From the NCBI RefSeq assembly GCF_964026545.1, contig NZ_OZ032156.1, positions 930,001 to 994,000 on the forward strand: a DNA stretch of 64,000 nucleotides, read 5' to 3'. Every line of letters starts with the position of its first letter. Position 1 is the first letter of the stretch. The DNA is from Candidatus Tisiphia endosymbiont of Dioctria linearis. Its GTDB lineage: Bacteria; Pseudomonadota; Alphaproteobacteria; Rickettsiales; Rickettsiaceae. The translations under genes were made by a program, and so were the position numbers. The notes under the pieces were generated by a model that was not told the origin of the DNA, did not search any database, and saw nothing but the letters and a program-made list of their open reading frames with translations. Shown in pieces: positions 1 through 10,581 of the stretch.

Positions 1-1023
1 CAGTTTTTCATGTGGAAGCTACGTAACGTACTAGGAATAATCTGTGCTATAATGATTTTTATCATGATTTATTATTTGGCACAGCTTCGTAGTCAAATGC
101 AAATAACTATAGGAGATTGTGTCTTGATACTTACTCTGTGTATGACTGTTACTACTGAAATTTGGGATTTAACGCAGGAAATAGGGGATATGTTTGAAGA
201 ATTTGGTTCTTTTCATCAAACTTTATCATTGATGAAACCTCATATTATAAAAGATATTGACAATCCCTATCTTCTAAGGGTTGCAAAAGGTGAGATAGCA
301 TTTAAAAATGTTAGTTTTAAATATTACCATAATAATAATTTATTTGAGAATAAATCTATTACAATTTTGAGTCAACAAAAGGTCGGATTAGTAGGATTTT
401 CTGGCTCAGGAAAAACAACTTTTATCAATCTTATTACACGGTTGCATGATATAGACCAAGGAGAAATTTTAATTGATGGGCAAAATATTAGATATGTAAC
501 TCAAGACTCTTTGCGAGATAATATTAGTATAATACCACAAGAACCAATCCTATTTCATAGGACAATTATCGATAATATTAGATATGGAAAAAAAGATGCT
601 AGCTTAGAAGAAGTAATAGAGGCGGCAAAAGCAGCTCATATACATCAAGTTATTGCTGCCATGCCGGAAGGGTACCAAAGCTTATGCGGTGAAAGGGGTA
701 ATAATTTGTCAGGTGGTCAAAGACAGAGGATAGTAATCGCCCGGGCAATATTAAAGAATGCTCCTATATTAATCCTTGATGAAGCAACAAGCAGTTTAGA
801 TAGTGAAACTGAGAGCTTAATACAAGATTCTCTATCTTACTTAATGCAAAATAAAACTGTATTAGTTATAGCCCATAGATTATCAACTTTGTTAAATATG
901 GATAGAATTTTGGTTTTTGATGCAGGTAGTATAGTTGAAGATGGAGCACATGAGGAATTATTGAAAAACAGTAAATTGTACAAAAAATTATGGAAATCGC
1001 AAGTAAAAGGTCTAATAATCTAA
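1..1023 (+). CDS. ABC transporter, permease/ATP-binding fusion, C-terminal part (5' end outside window)
   Basis: This is the C-terminal part of an exporter-type ABC half-transporter that pumps an unknown substrate across the inner membrane. The reading frame is open to base 1, so the true start lies upstream; the ATG at 10 is internal. About 30 hydrophobic residues (last membrane helix) precede a complete nucleotide-binding domain. Counting from that ATG, Walker A GFSGSGKT is at 129-136, the Q-loop PQEP near 176, the signature LSGGQ at 233-237, Walker B ILILDE at 253-258 and the switch His at 289. All catalytic motifs are intact. The substrate cannot be read from the sequence. Confidence 0.9.
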   Translation, partial: QFFMWKLRNVLGIICAIMIFIMIYYLAQLRSQMQITIGDCVLILTLCMTVTTEIWDLTQEIGDMFEEFGSFHQTLSLMKPHIIKDIDNPYLLRVAKGEIAFKNVSFKYYHNNNLFENKSITILSQQKVGLVGFSGSGKTTFINLITRLHDIDQGEILIDGQNIRYVTQDSLRDNISIIPQEPILFHRTIIDNIRYGKKDASLEEVIEAAKAAHIHQVIAAMPEGYQSLCGERGNNLSGGQRQRIVIARAILKNAPILILDEATSSLDSETESLIQDSLSYLMQNKTVLVIAHRLSTLLNMDRILVFDAGSIVEDGAHEELLKNSKLYKKLWKSQVKGLII

Positions 1024-1138
1024 AATTCTAGTAATTTTTAAATTATTAGTTGAGTTATTTTGGATTTGGTATTGTAATAGGTTATAATTTTGTGTATCAT
1101 AATAAATGTTTTTAATCATTATTAATTGGAGAATTTTA

Positions 1139-1741
1139 ATGCAAGTGTTCGTTGGCAAAGCTGCTCCGGATTTTACAGCTAAAGCTATTATGCCTGATAA
1201 TAGTATAGAATCTGAATTTAATCTTAGAAATTATGCTAAGGATCATAAAGTGGTGTTGTTTTTTTATCCTCTTGATTTTACTTTTGTTTGTCCGTCAGAA
1301 ATTATAGCCTTTAATAATAGGCTAGGGGAATTTACTGAGAGAAATACAAAATTAGTGGCAATAAGTGTTGATTCGCATTTTTCGCATTTAGCTTGGAAGA
1401 ATACCCCCTACAATAAAGGTGGTGTTGGTAATATCCAGATTCCTATGGTGTCAGATCTTAAAAAGAGTGCCTCACATAGTTATAATGTACTGCACGATGA
1501 TGGAATATCACTGCGTGGTACTTTTGTTATTGATGAAGCATTTATAGTTCGGCATTTGCTAGTTAATGATTTGCCAATTGGTAGAAATATTGATGAAGTA
1601 ATAAGAGTGATCGATGCTATAGACTATAATATCAAACATGGCGAAGTATGTCCAGCTGGATGGCATAAAGGTGATGAGGGTATTACTCCTTCGCATAAAG
1701 GAGTGGCAGATTACTTAGCTTCTAATGCAGAGAATTTATAG
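1139..1741 (+). CDS. Typical 2-Cys peroxiredoxin (AhpC/TSA family)
   Basis: This cytosolic thiol peroxidase reduces H2O2, organic peroxides and possibly peroxynitrite. The 200-residue product has the peroxidatic Cys51 in FTFVCPSE and the resolving Cys171 in GEVCPAGW, which makes it a typical 2-Cys (AhpC/Prx1) enzyme. I chose ATG 1139 because GGAG lies at 1128-1131 and the family's N-terminus (VGKAAPDF) follows directly; an in-frame start at 1106 would add 11 unconserved residues. No AhpF-type reductase gene is adjacent, so the electron donor (probably thioredoxin) is inferred. A palindromic repeat follows the gene. Confidence 0.92.
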   Translation: MQVFVGKAAPDFTAKAIMPDNSIESEFNLRNYAKDHKVVLFFYPLDFTFVCPSEIIAFNNRLGEFTERNTKLVAISVDSHFSHLAWKNTPYNKGGVGNIQIPMVSDLKKSASHSYNVLHDDGISLRGTFVIDEAFIVRHLLVNDLPIGRNIDEVIRVIDAIDYNIKHGEVCPAGWHKGDEGITPSHKGVADYLASNAENL

Positions 1742-1835
1742 CTATAGTCAATTAACCTGAGCTAGTGCCGAATAAGCACCCATCGTGCTGTCATTGTGCA
1801 TATGCGGCAGTTTAAGAAGGTAATAATTGGAAATC

Positions 1836-1918
1836 CGTCATTGCGAGAAGGCGTTAGCCGACGAAGCAATCTACTCTTTTATGGATTGCCACGCCACCTA
1901 CGGCGGCTCGCAATGACG
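1836..1918. repeat. Palindromic GTCATTGCGAG repeat, full copy
   Basis: This 83-bp copy begins CGTCATTGCGAG and ends CTCGCAATGACG. The inner arms GACGAAGCAATC and GGATTGCCACGCC fit the same imperfect palindrome. The 30 bases upstream (CAGTTTAAGAAGGTAATAA onward) also occur before the copy at 36616, so the mobile or duplicated unit extends beyond the palindrome. Confidence 0.9.
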
Positions 1919-2006
1919 CTGATGCTAAATACTAACCGGATTTATAACGTTGCCAATTAAAGTTGATTCACTAATATATAGTCAATTGATGCTGAAGGAG
2001 CTATTT

Positions 2007-3146
2007 TTGGATACTAACCCAGTATCTTATACAAAAGAAACTATTGATATTCTAAGACTAATTAGGAGCGAAAATGTTGGTTCAAGAACTTTTTGGAGTT
2101 TAATAAAGTTATTTGGTAGTAGTAGTGTTGCAATTGACAACATACAAGAATTTTCTGTGCGAGGTGGGCGTTCTAAGCCAGTAAAGGTATTTTCTCAGAG
2201 TGATGCAAGTAAAGAACTTGAATTGTTGCAAAAGCATAATGCTCAGATTATTACCTATAAATCTCCAGAATATTCAAGGTTATTGTTAGAGATTTTTGAT
2301 TGCCCGCCAATATTAAGTTATAAGGGCAATATCGGGTTATTAGCACACGAAAGATGTTTAGCAATTGTTGGAGCAAGAAATGCTTCAGTAAATGGTCGTG
2401 CCTTTGCTGCTAAAATTGCTAAGGAATTGACTGATGCAAATTATATAGTGGTTTCTGGACTTGCCAGAGGTGTTGATACAGCAGTGCATCAAGTAAATAC
2501 CTCTAAAACAATAGGAGTTATAGCTGGAGGAATTGATTATGTTTATCCCCCAGAGAATGTTAAATTATTTGAGCAAATCCAACAAAATGGCTTGATAATT
2601 GCTGAATTACCAGTAGGTTCAAAACCACTTGGGCAACATTTTCCACAGCGTAATCGATTAATTTCTGGTATATCTCTTGGAACAGTAGTAATTGAGGCAA
2701 GTCTAAAATCTGGATCATTAATAACAGCAAGGTTTGCTTTAGAGCAAAATAGAGAAGTATTTGCCGTACCAGGATTCCCGCTGGATCCTAGGTGTCAGGG
2801 TACTAATAAACTTATCAAGGAAGGAGCTCATATGGTGGAATCTACTGAGGATATAGTGACTAACTTACCACATTTTACCAAGGTTGTTAGTAAATCTAAG
2901 GATATAGCAAATGATTCAGCTGAAAATAATCAGTTTAAATCGTTAAATATAAAATATGCTAATCTAATTACCAACGATATGCGTATGAGGGTTAAGGAGC
3001 TTTTATCTTCAACTCCTATAGATTTTGATTGTTTACATCAAACACAGCTACCTTTGCCGGCTATATATATGATAATATTAGAACTAGAATTGGCTGGAAA
3101 AATAACCAGATATCCTGGCAACAAGATATCTTTAATTTATAAATAA
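2007..3146 (+). CDS. dprA: DNA processing protein DprA (Smf)
   Basis: DprA binds incoming single-stranded DNA and loads RecA during natural transformation. The Rossmann-like core is clear: the AIVGARNAS and SGLARGVD glycine-rich motifs, then GGIDYVYPPEN, FPQRNRLISG and VIEASLKSGSLITA. A C-terminal winged-helix-like segment follows. The start is uncertain. TTG 2007 is preceded by AAGGAG at 1995-2000 with a 6-nt gap and gives 379 residues. Longer starts at TTG 1950 or ATG 1989 fall in repeat-like sequence: 1977-1991 equals the first 15 bases of the RPE in addA. topA begins 2 nt downstream, so the two genes are probably co-transcribed. Confidence 0.9.
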   Translation: MDTNPVSYTKETIDILRLIRSENVGSRTFWSLIKLFGSSSVAIDNIQEFSVRGGRSKPVKVFSQSDASKELELLQKHNAQIITYKSPEYSRLLLEIFDCPPILSYKGNIGLLAHERCLAIVGARNASVNGRAFAAKIAKELTDANYIVVSGLARGVDTAVHQVNTSKTIGVIAGGIDYVYPPENVKLFEQIQQNGLIIAELPVGSKPLGQHFPQRNRLISGISLGTVVIEASLKSGSLITARFALEQNREVFAVPGFPLDPRCQGTNKLIKEGAHMVESTEDIVTNLPHFTKVVSKSKDIANDSAENNQFKSLNIKYANLITNDMRMRVKELLSSTPIDFDCLHQTQLPLPAIYMIILELELAGKITRYPGNKISLIYK

Positions 3147-3148
3147 AT

Positions 3149-5581
3149 ATGAAATTAGTAATAGTAGAATCGCCGGCAAAGGCGAAAACGATAAATAAGT
3201 ATCTGGATAGTGATTTTAAGGTTATTGCTTCGTTTGGACATATTAGAGATTTACCATCTAAAAATGGTTCAGTTCTGCCAAATGAAGATTTTGCCATGAA
3301 ATATGTTATATCAGATAAAGCAGAAAAATATGTTGAAGCAATAACTAAGGATGCTGCCAAAGCTACAATGGTTTATCTAGCAACAGATCGAGACCGAGAA
3401 GGAGAAGCAATTGCCTGGCATGTTGCAGAAATAATAAAAGAAAAAAACTTGATTAAATCTAATGATTTCTTTAAGAGAGTAGCATTTGATGAGATTACCA
3501 AAAAAGCTATTTTACATGCAATGGACAACCCAAGAAATATTGATATTGATTTGGTTAATGCTCAACAAGCAAGGAGAGCATTGGATTATTTGGTAGGATT
3601 TACTTTATCACCGATATTATGGCGTAAATTGCCAGGATGTAGATCAGCAGGTAGAGTTCAGTCTGTAGCACTCCGACTTATTTGTGAGCGAGAAGATGAA
3701 ATTGAGCATTTTAAATCGCAAGAATATTGGGATATTACCCTTAATGTTCTGAATAGTAATAAGGAACCGTTTTTAGCGAGATTAACTCATGTCAATGGTA
3801 ATAAATTAGAGAAATTCTCAATTATTAATGAATTGGCAGCTAATGATCTAGTCAAAGAAATAAAATCAAAGAATTTTCACATTGCAGCTTTAGAAAAAAA
3901 GCAGCAAAAACGTCAGCCTCAACCGCCTTTCATTACTTCTTCGTTACAGCAAGAAGCAGCTCGAAAATTAGGGTTTACTGCTAAAAAAACTATGCAAATT
4001 GCTCAAAAGCTTTACGAAGGCATGGATATAGGTAATGAAACGATAGGTTTGATTACCTATATGAGAACTGATGGTACTACCCTTGCTAGTGAGGCTGTTG
4101 AACAAATACGTCAGTTGATACATAAGAATTTTGGTGATAAATATCTACCAGCTAGCCAGCGAGTTTATAAATCTAGAGCCAAGAATGCTCAAGAAGCTCA
4201 TGAAGCTATTAGACCAACCAATGTTACTCTGTTACCAGAAAAATTAAAGGATACATTAGATAAAGATTATTATAGGCTTTACGACTTGATTTGGAAAAGA
4301 ACGATAGCCTGCCAAATGGAAAATGTTATTATTGATTTGGTGGTCGCTCAGCTTGATACAGAAAATAAAGAATTCACCGCCAGGGCAACTGGTTCAATTA
4401 TTGCCTTTGATGGTTTTTACAAAATTTATCGTGAGGGTCTAGATGATGAAACGGAAGAAGAAAATAGACTTCTACCATTACTACAAGAAGGAGAAAAATT
4501 AACTACAACTTCAGTGAATCCAGCACAGCATTTCACCGAACCACCACCAAGATATTCTGAAGCCAGTCTCGTCAAGAAGCTTGAAGAACTTGGGATTGGT
4601 CGTCCTTCTACTTATGCTTCTATTATATCAGTATTGCAAGATAGGAACTATGTGGTTGTTGAGAAAAAACGTTTCTTTCCAGAGGAATTAGGGCGTTTAG
4701 TGACAACATTTCTGACAGGGTTTTTCAAAAAATATGTTGAATATGATTTTACAGCTGATCTGGAGAATGATTTAGATGAAGTGGCAGAAGGTAAAATAGA
4801 ATGGAAAAATTTACTAAAAAAATTCTGGGATGGGTTTAATAATAACGTAGAAATAGTTAGTGATAAGAAAATATCTGATATAATTCTTTATGTTGAACAA
4901 GCATTAGATTATCACCTATTTGGAGAAAAATCAGAAAGTAACAATTCGAAAAATTGCCCATCCTGTTCTACAGGGCAATTAGGTCTGAAACTTGGTAAGT
5001 TTGGAGCGTTTTTAGCTTGCAGTAACTATCCTGAATGTACTTTCAAAAAACAAATTACTTCGAAGAATAGTGATATTGTTGATATGGCTGAAGAGAACAA
5101 ATTATTAGGAGTAGATAAAGAGGGTCATGATGTTTTATTAAAGAAAGGTCCATATGGTTTTTATGTACAGACTAGCAAACCAATTGCCAAGGGTGAAAAA
5201 CCAAAGCGTGTGTCATTGCCACCGTCAGTAGCACAAAATGACGTGACTCTTAGTTTGGCTCTAAGGCTTCTTGAGTTACCGGTTAAGTTATGCCTGCACC
5301 CTGAATCTCATCAAGAGATTATACTGGGTATAGGTAGATATGGTCCGTATCTTAAATATCTTGATAGGTTTATTTCGATACCGAAAAGATACGATCCTTT
5401 TACCATCACATTAGAAACTGCTGTGGAAATAATTGAGGCTAGTAATAATAGGCTGAAGAATAAACCGGAAAAAGATACTGATAAGTCAGAAGTAGTGGTA
5501 ACAGCAATTCCTAAAAAGAATATTAGGACAAGGACTGGTGCTGCAAAAAAAGTAACAAAAAAGAAAAGACTCCCTGCATAA
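3149..5581 (+). CDS. topA: DNA topoisomerase I
   Basis: This type IA topoisomerase relaxes negative supercoils through a 5'-phosphotyrosyl intermediate. The TOPRIM domain begins VIVESPAKAKTI, with the acidic metal-binding motif DRDREGE near residues 80-86. The catalytic Tyr304 is in ITYMRTDGT. A CxxC...C...C zinc ribbon (CPSCSTGQ to CSNYPEC) lies near residues 604-635, followed by topoisomerase-C repeats and a basic Lys/Arg tail. The length, 810 residues, suits the family. The last codons (RLPA and stop) lie inside the left arm of a 144-bp inverted-repeat element at 5567-5710, so that insertion redefined the C-terminus. Confidence 0.97.
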   Translation: MKLVIVESPAKAKTINKYLDSDFKVIASFGHIRDLPSKNGSVLPNEDFAMKYVISDKAEKYVEAITKDAAKATMVYLATDRDREGEAIAWHVAEIIKEKNLIKSNDFFKRVAFDEITKKAILHAMDNPRNIDIDLVNAQQARRALDYLVGFTLSPILWRKLPGCRSAGRVQSVALRLICEREDEIEHFKSQEYWDITLNVLNSNKEPFLARLTHVNGNKLEKFSIINELAANDLVKEIKSKNFHIAALEKKQQKRQPQPPFITSSLQQEAARKLGFTAKKTMQIAQKLYEGMDIGNETIGLITYMRTDGTTLASEAVEQIRQLIHKNFGDKYLPASQRVYKSRAKNAQEAHEAIRPTNVTLLPEKLKDTLDKDYYRLYDLIWKRTIACQMENVIIDLVVAQLDTENKEFTARATGSIIAFDGFYKIYREGLDDETEEENRLLPLLQEGEKLTTTSVNPAQHFTEPPPRYSEASLVKKLEELGIGRPSTYASIISVLQDRNYVVVEKKRFFPEELGRLVTTFLTGFFKKYVEYDFTADLENDLDEVAEGKIEWKNLLKKFWDGFNNNVEIVSDKKISDIILYVEQALDYHLFGEKSESNNSKNCPSCSTGQLGLKLGKFGAFLACSNYPECTFKKQITSKNSDIVDMAEENKLLGVDKEGHDVLLKKGPYGFYVQTSKPIAKGEKPKRVSLPPSVAQNDVTLSLALRLLELPVKLCLHPESHQEIILGIGRYGPYLKYLDRFISIPKRYDPFTITLETAVEIIEASNNRLKNKPEKDTDKSEVVVTAIPKKNIRTRTGAAKKVTKKKRLPA

Positions 5582-5710
5582 GTCAATTTAGTTGGTGATT
5601 TTGTCGTCGAAACTCGCCTCCGCTCCGAACAATCGTCTATGTACGCTGCGGTGCTCGGCTTCGTTTCTCCTAAAAATCCCTCAACTATCTTTGACTTATG
5701 CAGGGAGTCT
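5567..5710. repeat. 144-bp inverted-repeat element at the topA 3' end
   Basis: Perfect 20-bp inverted repeats lie at 5567-5586 and 5691-5710 (left arm begins AGACTCCCTGCATAAGTC). They flank a 104-bp centre that differs in composition from its neighbours (CTCGCCTCCGCTCCGAAC). No sizeable open frame is present. The left arm supplies the final topA codons and stop. It resembles a non-autonomous mobile or RPE-type element; no second copy is visible in the window. Confidence 0.85.
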
Positions 5711-5739
5711 AAAAAAGCAAAATAAGCAGTTAGAAAATT

Positions 5740-7074
5740 ATGAGAAAAGTTATCACAAGATTTGCCCCTTCACCAACTGGTATGTTGCATATAGGTAATA
5801 GTAGGACAGCTCTGATAAATTGGTTATATGCTAGAAAGCATAATGGCATATTTATTTTAAGGTTTGATGATACCGATCTTGAACGTAGCAAACAACAATA
5901 CAAACATGCCATTGAAGAGGATTTTAAATTTTTAGGACTTAACTGGGATCAAACTTTTTGTCAATCTGATAGATTTGATAAGTATGAAGCGGTAAAAGCA
6001 TTATTATTACAAAAAAATAAATTATATCCTTGTTTTGAGACCCAGGAAGAGCTGGAATTAAAGCGTAAGTTACAACTATCTAGAGGGCTTCCTCCAATAT
6101 ATGATCGTGCGGCTTTGAACCTTACTGAACAACAAATAAATGACTATATTAGTCAAGGAAGAAAACCACATTATCGATTCTTGGTATCGCATACTCCAAT
6201 TATTTGGCAAGATATGATTAAGGGTGAAGTTAAATATGAAGGCAAGAATATTGGTGATCCGATAGTTATCAGAGAAGATAACAGTATGACTTATATGCTT
6301 TGTTCGGTTGTTGATGATATTGATTATGGCATTACCGATATTGTTCGGGGCGAGGATCATGTAACTAACACTGCCATTCATGTGCAAATGTTTGAAACTC
6401 TAGAGGCAGAGGTACCAAATTTTGCTCATCTTAGCCTAGTTATCAGTCGGGATGAAAAAATATCTAAAAGAATAGGGGGATTTGAGATTGCCTCTCTAAG
6501 GGATAAAATTGGATTAGAATCAATGGCAATTAATAGTTTCTTTAGTTTGCTTGGCTCATCATCGCCTATTATACCATTTAAAAATTTAGATGGGCTAATA
6601 AAAGAGTTTGACATTAATAATTTTTCTAAAAGTCCAACAACTTATTTACCAGAAGAGCTAGAGCGTTTAAATCATAAATTACTAATTAGCTTGAGTTTTG
6701 ATGAAGTAAAAGATCGCTTAAAAGAGATTAAAGCTGAACAAATAAATGAGCAATTCTGGTTGGCAGTTAGAGGTAATTTACAAAAATTATACGAAATAAA
6801 AGATTGGTGGAATATTTGTTATTCCCCCTCTAAAGTTGAAGGATTAGATAAAGAGTTTTTAAAACAAGCAGCTACCTTATTAATAGACGAACCAATAACC
6901 ATCGATAGTTGGAGCATATGGACTAAAAGAATTATGGAAATAACTGGTAAAAAAGGTAAAGAAGTATTCCTACCTTTAAGACTTGCTATAACGGGAATGA
7001 CATCTGGACCAGAAATGTCAGTAATATTACCTCTGCTCAATAAAGATGAAATTACAAAAAGACTAACAAGTTGA
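5740..7074 (+). CDS. gltX: Glutamyl-tRNA synthetase
   Basis: This class I aminoacyl-tRNA synthetase charges tRNA-Glu. The Rossmann core starts [15 protein letters not shown], giving the HIGH-type motif HIGN at residues 17-20. The KMSKS-type loop is KISKR near residues 239-243. The 444-residue length fits the bacterial enzyme. Rickettsia species typically carry two gltX paralogues, one of which may misacylate tRNA-Gln for the GatCAB amidotransferase; which one this is cannot be told here. The gene starts 29 nt after the topA-end repeat. Confidence 0.95.
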   Translation: MRKVITRFAPSPTGMLHIGNSRTALINWLYARKHNGIFILRFDDTDLERSKQQYKHAIEEDFKFLGLNWDQTFCQSDRFDKYEAVKALLLQKNKLYPCFETQEELELKRKLQLSRGLPPIYDRAALNLTEQQINDYISQGRKPHYRFLVSHTPIIWQDMIKGEVKYEGKNIGDPIVIREDNSMTYMLCSVVDDIDYGITDIVRGEDHVTNTAIHVQMFETLEAEVPNFAHLSLVISRDEKISKRIGGFEIASLRDKIGLESMAINSFFSLLGSSSPIIPFKNLDGLIKEFDINNFSKSPTTYLPEELERLNHKLLISLSFDEVKDRLKEIKAEQINEQFWLAVRGNLQKLYEIKDWWNICYSPSKVEGLDKEFLKQAATLLIDEPITIDSWSIWTKRIMEITGKKGKEVFLPLRLAITGMTSGPEMSVILPLLNKDEITKRLTS

Positions 7075-7105
7075 TTTTTCGGGTTGTTGAATGAATATAA
7101 ATCAG

Positions 7106-7151
7106 CTCGCAATGACGTCTTGTACTTTAACTTTTTTCCGTGAACTCTCAC
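7106..7151. repeat. Repeat end plus TTGTACTTTAAC tail module
   Basis: This partial copy reads CTCGCAATGACG, then TCTTGTACTTTAACTTTT and TTCCGTGAACTCTCAC. The tail module recurs at 13616-13650, 17071-17104, 38604-38640 (inverted), 38728-38760 and 43196-43229. Confidence 0.75.
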
Positions 7152-7172
7152 AAATCATTTGAGTATGCATAG

Positions 7173-8450
7173 TTACAAATTAATATCAATTTGTAACTTG
7201 ATTTTTCTTTTATAATCTTTCTCAAAACGCCTTACCATCAAATAGGCTAATATCACAAAGAAAATAAGATATATCATGGGGAATAATTTAAAGTTTAGAT
7301 ATCTCATTAATACTAGACATACATAATTTGCACTGCCAGACATCAACATTGACCCCATAGTATGACCAAGACTTATTGCCCGGTAGCGATCATTAACAGC
7401 GAAAGCTTTTACCATAGTACCATGGGCAAGAGCGTTGAAAGGGGCAACAAAACAAGCAAGCATTAAACAAGAGCCTAAAGCCAGATTAACCATTTGATAG
7501 TTAACAGAAATAATAAATAATAGACTAGCTACAAGAGTAGCAAATAGACTGATCTTAAACACTATCATTTGATTAAATCGATCAGCAAATAAGCCGGAAA
7601 TAGGCATGGCAATTGCAAAACACATGACTATTAAAACTGAAAACGTACTCATAATAAAACTAGTTTGTGGTAGAACCATAGGTAAATATTGTTTCATAAA
7701 GGTAATAGGTAGTTGATGTGCCACTCCAAATCCACCAGCAAGAAATACTACCATCAAAATGATTCGCCACTGTTTGTTAACTAAAGAAGCTAGGCTTTGA
7801 ACCCTTATTCCATTTGCTTGATTTTTCTTAAATTCTGGTGTTTCATCTAATTTACGACGGAAATATAGAGTAATTAAAGCTAAAGGTAAACTGATTAAAA
7901 AAGGAATACGCCAGCCCCAGTCTGGGAAAATATGAGCACTAAAAAAATTGGTTACCCCAATTCCTAGTAAAAATCCTAAAGCTCCAGTACAACGAGTTAT
8001 CGCTGAAGCTGTATATCGGTATTTCTCCCCTAAATGTTCGATAACGTAAATAGCTGCTCCGTCATATTCTCCAGCTACAAAAATACCTTGCATAATGCGG
8101 CACAAAACCAAAATTACCGTACTCCAAACCCCAATAGACGAATATTCTGGCAAACACCCTATAACCATAGTAGGTATCACAATGCCTATTATAGTTATAG
8201 TTAATGCCGTCTTACGCCCATAAATATCTCCTATATAGCCAAAAATTAGCGAGCCAATAGGTTTTGATAGATATGCCATCGCATAAACAGCAAAAGCATT
8301 TATTAGACTAGTTATATAATCAGCATTCGGAAAAAATTTGACGGCAATAATTCCGGCGGAAAAACCGTATAAACTACAGTCATAATATTCAATAATCGTT
8401 CCTAAAAATGCTCCGATAATTTTATTTTTTGATTTTTTTTCACTTTTCAT
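7173..8450 (-). CDS. MFS transporter, ProP-like metabolite:H+ symporter
   Basis: This 425-residue inner-membrane transporter has about 12 hydrophobic segments. The N-terminus (GAFLGTIIEYYDCSLYGFSAG) is the hallmark of the metabolite:H+ symporter family (ProP, ShiA, KgtP). The loop 2-3 MFS signature reads GYIGDIYGRKTAL, and RRKLDETPEF follows helix 6. Rickettsia genomes hold several proP paralogues. The substrate (betaine, proline, an organic acid or another host metabolite) cannot be assigned from sequence alone. It ends 5 nt from the aspS 3' end on the same strand, which suggests co-transcription behind aspS. Confidence 0.88.
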   Translation of the reverse strand: MKSEKKSKNKIIGAFLGTIIEYYDCSLYGFSAGIIAVKFFPNADYITSLINAFAVYAMAYLSKPIGSLIFGYIGDIYGRKTALTITIIGIVIPTMVIGCLPEYSSIGVWSTVILVLCRIMQGIFVAGEYDGAAIYVIEHLGEKYRYTASAITRCTGALGFLLGIGVTNFFSAHIFPDWGWRIPFLISLPLALITLYFRRKLDETPEFKKNQANGIRVQSLASLVNKQWRIILMVVFLAGGFGVAHQLPITFMKQYLPMVLPQTSFIMSTFSVLIVMCFAIAMPISGLFADRFNQMIVFKISLFATLVASLLFIISVNYQMVNLALGSCLMLACFVAPFNALAHGTMVKAFAVNDRYRAISLGHTMGSMLMSGSANYVCLVLMRYLNFKLFPMIYLIFFVILAYLMVRRFEKDYKRKIKLQIDINL

Positions 8451-8455
8451 CTTAT

Positions 8456-10270
8456 TTAAGCTCCTTCAGCTAGTAGTTTATTTTTCACTGAAGGTGATAA
8501 GTTAATATTAAGCTCCTTTAAAGCTTTTTCATCAATATAATCAGGAGCATTCATCAATAAATCTTCCGCCTGTTGATTTAGTGGAAAAGCTATCACCTCT
8601 CTAATATTGGTTGAATCGGTTAATAACATAACAATCCTATCTATGCCAGGGGCTATTCCACCATGTGGCGGAGCACCAAATTTAAATGCTCTGATCATTC
8701 CACCAAATCTTTTATCAACAATTTCTGGAGGATATCCAGCAATCTCAAAAGCTTTATACATTATTTCCGGTTTATGATTTCTAATTGCTCCACTAGATAA
8801 TTCAATACCATTACAAACAATATCATATTGATATGCTTTAATGGCAAGTAGATCATCTATTGTTTTAGCTGATTCTAATATCTCCATACCACCTTGGGGC
8901 ATAGAAAATGGATTATGGCTAAAATCTATTTTTTTAGTTTGCTCATTTAATTCATAAAATGGGAAATCTATTATCCAACAAAACTCAAAACAATCTTTTT
9001 TAAGTAAAGCTAAATCCTCGCCTAATTTAGTTCGAATCTTACCAGCAAGTTTAGAGGCTTTATCAACTTTATCACTAGTAAAGAAGACAGTATCACCATT
9101 TTGTAGATTTGCTAAAGACTTTAAGTTTAATAATTGTTCCTCTGTTAAAAATTTAACAATAGGCCCTTTAACTTGTCCATCTTCTAGAAACTGGATGTAA
9201 CCAAGCCCACTTGCCCCCTCGGAAATTGCAAATTCTGCCATTTTATCAAAGAAGCTTCTCGGTAAAGTAGAAGTTTTAGGAGCTGGCACCGCTCTTACAA
9301 CAGAGCCATTTTTTATATTTTCTTTAAAAATAGTAAAATTAGACTCTCTAAATAATTCGGTAACATCGGCAATGATTAGCGGATTTCTAAGGTCTGGCTT
9401 ATCAGTACCATATTTTAACATTGCTTCTTCATATGGAATTTGGACAAAAGGGGTATTTGATACTGTCTTATCAGAAAATTTGCTAAATATTTCATACATC
9501 ACCGGTTCAATAGTATTAAATATATCTTCCTGCGTAACAAAAGACATTTCTATATCCAATTGATAAAATTCACCTGGCGACCTATCAGCTCTTGCATCCT
9601 CATCTCTAAAACAAGGAGCTATCTGAAAATAACGATCAAATCCTGATACCATAAGCAATTGTTTGAATTGCTGAGGAGCTTGCGGTAAAGCATAAAATTT
9701 CCCAGGGTGTAATCGGCTGGGTACTAAGAAGTCCCTAGCCCCTTCTGGTGAACTGGCAGTTAAGATTGGTGTTTGAAATTCAGTAAAACCACCCTGCGTC
9801 ATAATCTGACGTAGATGAGCAATAATTTGCGATCTTAGCATAATGTTATTATGCAACTTTTCACGCCTAAGATCTAGGAAACGATATTTTAACCTAGTTT
9901 CTTCGGGAGAAATTTGTTCAGAATTCACCAATAATGGTAGAGCTTCGGCATTAGACTCAATTATAAACTCACTTACCAATATTTCAATTTTACCTGTCGT
10001 TAATGAGTCATTTATTGTGTCATCAAGCCTTGCTACCACTTTACCGACAATAGTTATGACCGATTCATACCTTAACCGACTAGCAGCATCCATTAAACTT
10101 GGGTCTTGATCAGTAAATACTAACTGGCTGATACCAAAATGATCCCTAAGATCAATAAATACCAAATTACCATGATCCCTTCTTCTATGTACCCAGCCAG
10201 ATAATTTTACTCTTTTTCCGACATCACTCAATCGCAATTCATTACAATTATGCGTTCTATATTTATGCAT
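8456..10270 (-). CDS. aspS: Aspartyl-tRNA synthetase
   Basis: This class II synthetase charges tRNA-Asp, and possibly tRNA-Asn if non-discriminating. The N-terminal OB-fold starts [18 protein letters not shown] and contains [19 protein letters not shown]. Motif 2 is [10 protein letters not shown]. The bacterial GAD insertion lies in the middle, and motif 3 is [15 protein letters not shown] chose ATG 10270 (604 residues) because it matches the family N-terminus; upstream in-frame starts up to 10333 add an unconserved leader. The gene lies head of the aspS-proP pair. Confidence 0.95.
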   Translation of the reverse strand: MHKYRTHNCNELRLSDVGKRVKLSGWVHRRRDHGNLVFIDLRDHFGISQLVFTDQDPSLMDAASRLRYESVITIVGKVVARLDDTINDSLTTGKIEILVSEFIIESNAEALPLLVNSEQISPEETRLKYRFLDLRREKLHNNIMLRSQIIAHLRQIMTQGGFTEFQTPILTASSPEGARDFLVPSRLHPGKFYALPQAPQQFKQLLMVSGFDRYFQIAPCFRDEDARADRSPGEFYQLDIEMSFVTQEDIFNTIEPVMYEIFSKFSDKTVSNTPFVQIPYEEAMLKYGTDKPDLRNPLIIADVTELFRESNFTIFKENIKNGSVVRAVPAPKTSTLPRSFFDKMAEFAISEGASGLGYIQFLEDGQVKGPIVKFLTEEQLLNLKSLANLQNGDTVFFTSDKVDKASKLAGKIRTKLGEDLALLKKDCFEFCWIIDFPFYELNEQTKKIDFSHNPFSMPQGGMEILESAKTIDDLLAIKAYQYDIVCNGIELSSGAIRNHKPEIMYKAFEIAGYPPEIVDKRFGGMIRAFKFGAPPHGGIAPGIDRIVMLLTDSTNIREVIAFPLNQQAEDLLMNAPDYIDEKALKELNINLSPSVKNKLLAEGA

Positions 10271-10433
10271 TTTACTCAACATATTTATTTTGTTTCTACC
10301 ATTCCTAATATAGCAATATATCATAAAAATCAACTACACTAATAGATATATGCAAATTATTTGAAGAATTGTAAGCTATACTCTTCTGCTTTGAAGAATT
10401 GTTTTTTGAAAATATCAGGGACTCGCATACTAT

Positions 10434-10529
10434 AGTACCCTACAATTTTTATTCTATAAGTATTACAACAGCATAAAAACGTCATTGCGAGAAGGCGTAG
10501 CCGACGAAGCAATTGTAAGTTAAAAGTAT
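10434..10529. repeat. Composite dispersed repeat
   Basis: The block starts AGTACCCTACAATTTTTATT, continues through GCATAAAAACGTCATTGCGAGAAGGC and ends GCAATTGTAAGTTAAAAGTAT. The first 60 bases recur at 13386-13440. The last 21 bases recur, inverted, at about 46473-46493. It is a mosaic of repeat modules and not a gene, although short frames run through it. Confidence 0.75.
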
Positions 10530-10581
10530 GGTATAATATATCCATTTATGGTCATTTTTGGCTCAACTATGTTGAGATTAT

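Noticed and set aside
6076..6387. 103-codon minus-strand frame inside gltX
   Set aside because: It is an antisense shadow of the well-supported synthetase gene, with no start signal or domain.
10357..10545. Small minus-strand frame in the aspS-LD-carboxypeptidase gap
   Set aside because: It is made of dispersed-repeat modules that recur at 13386 and 46485, so its codons reflect the repeat and not a gene.
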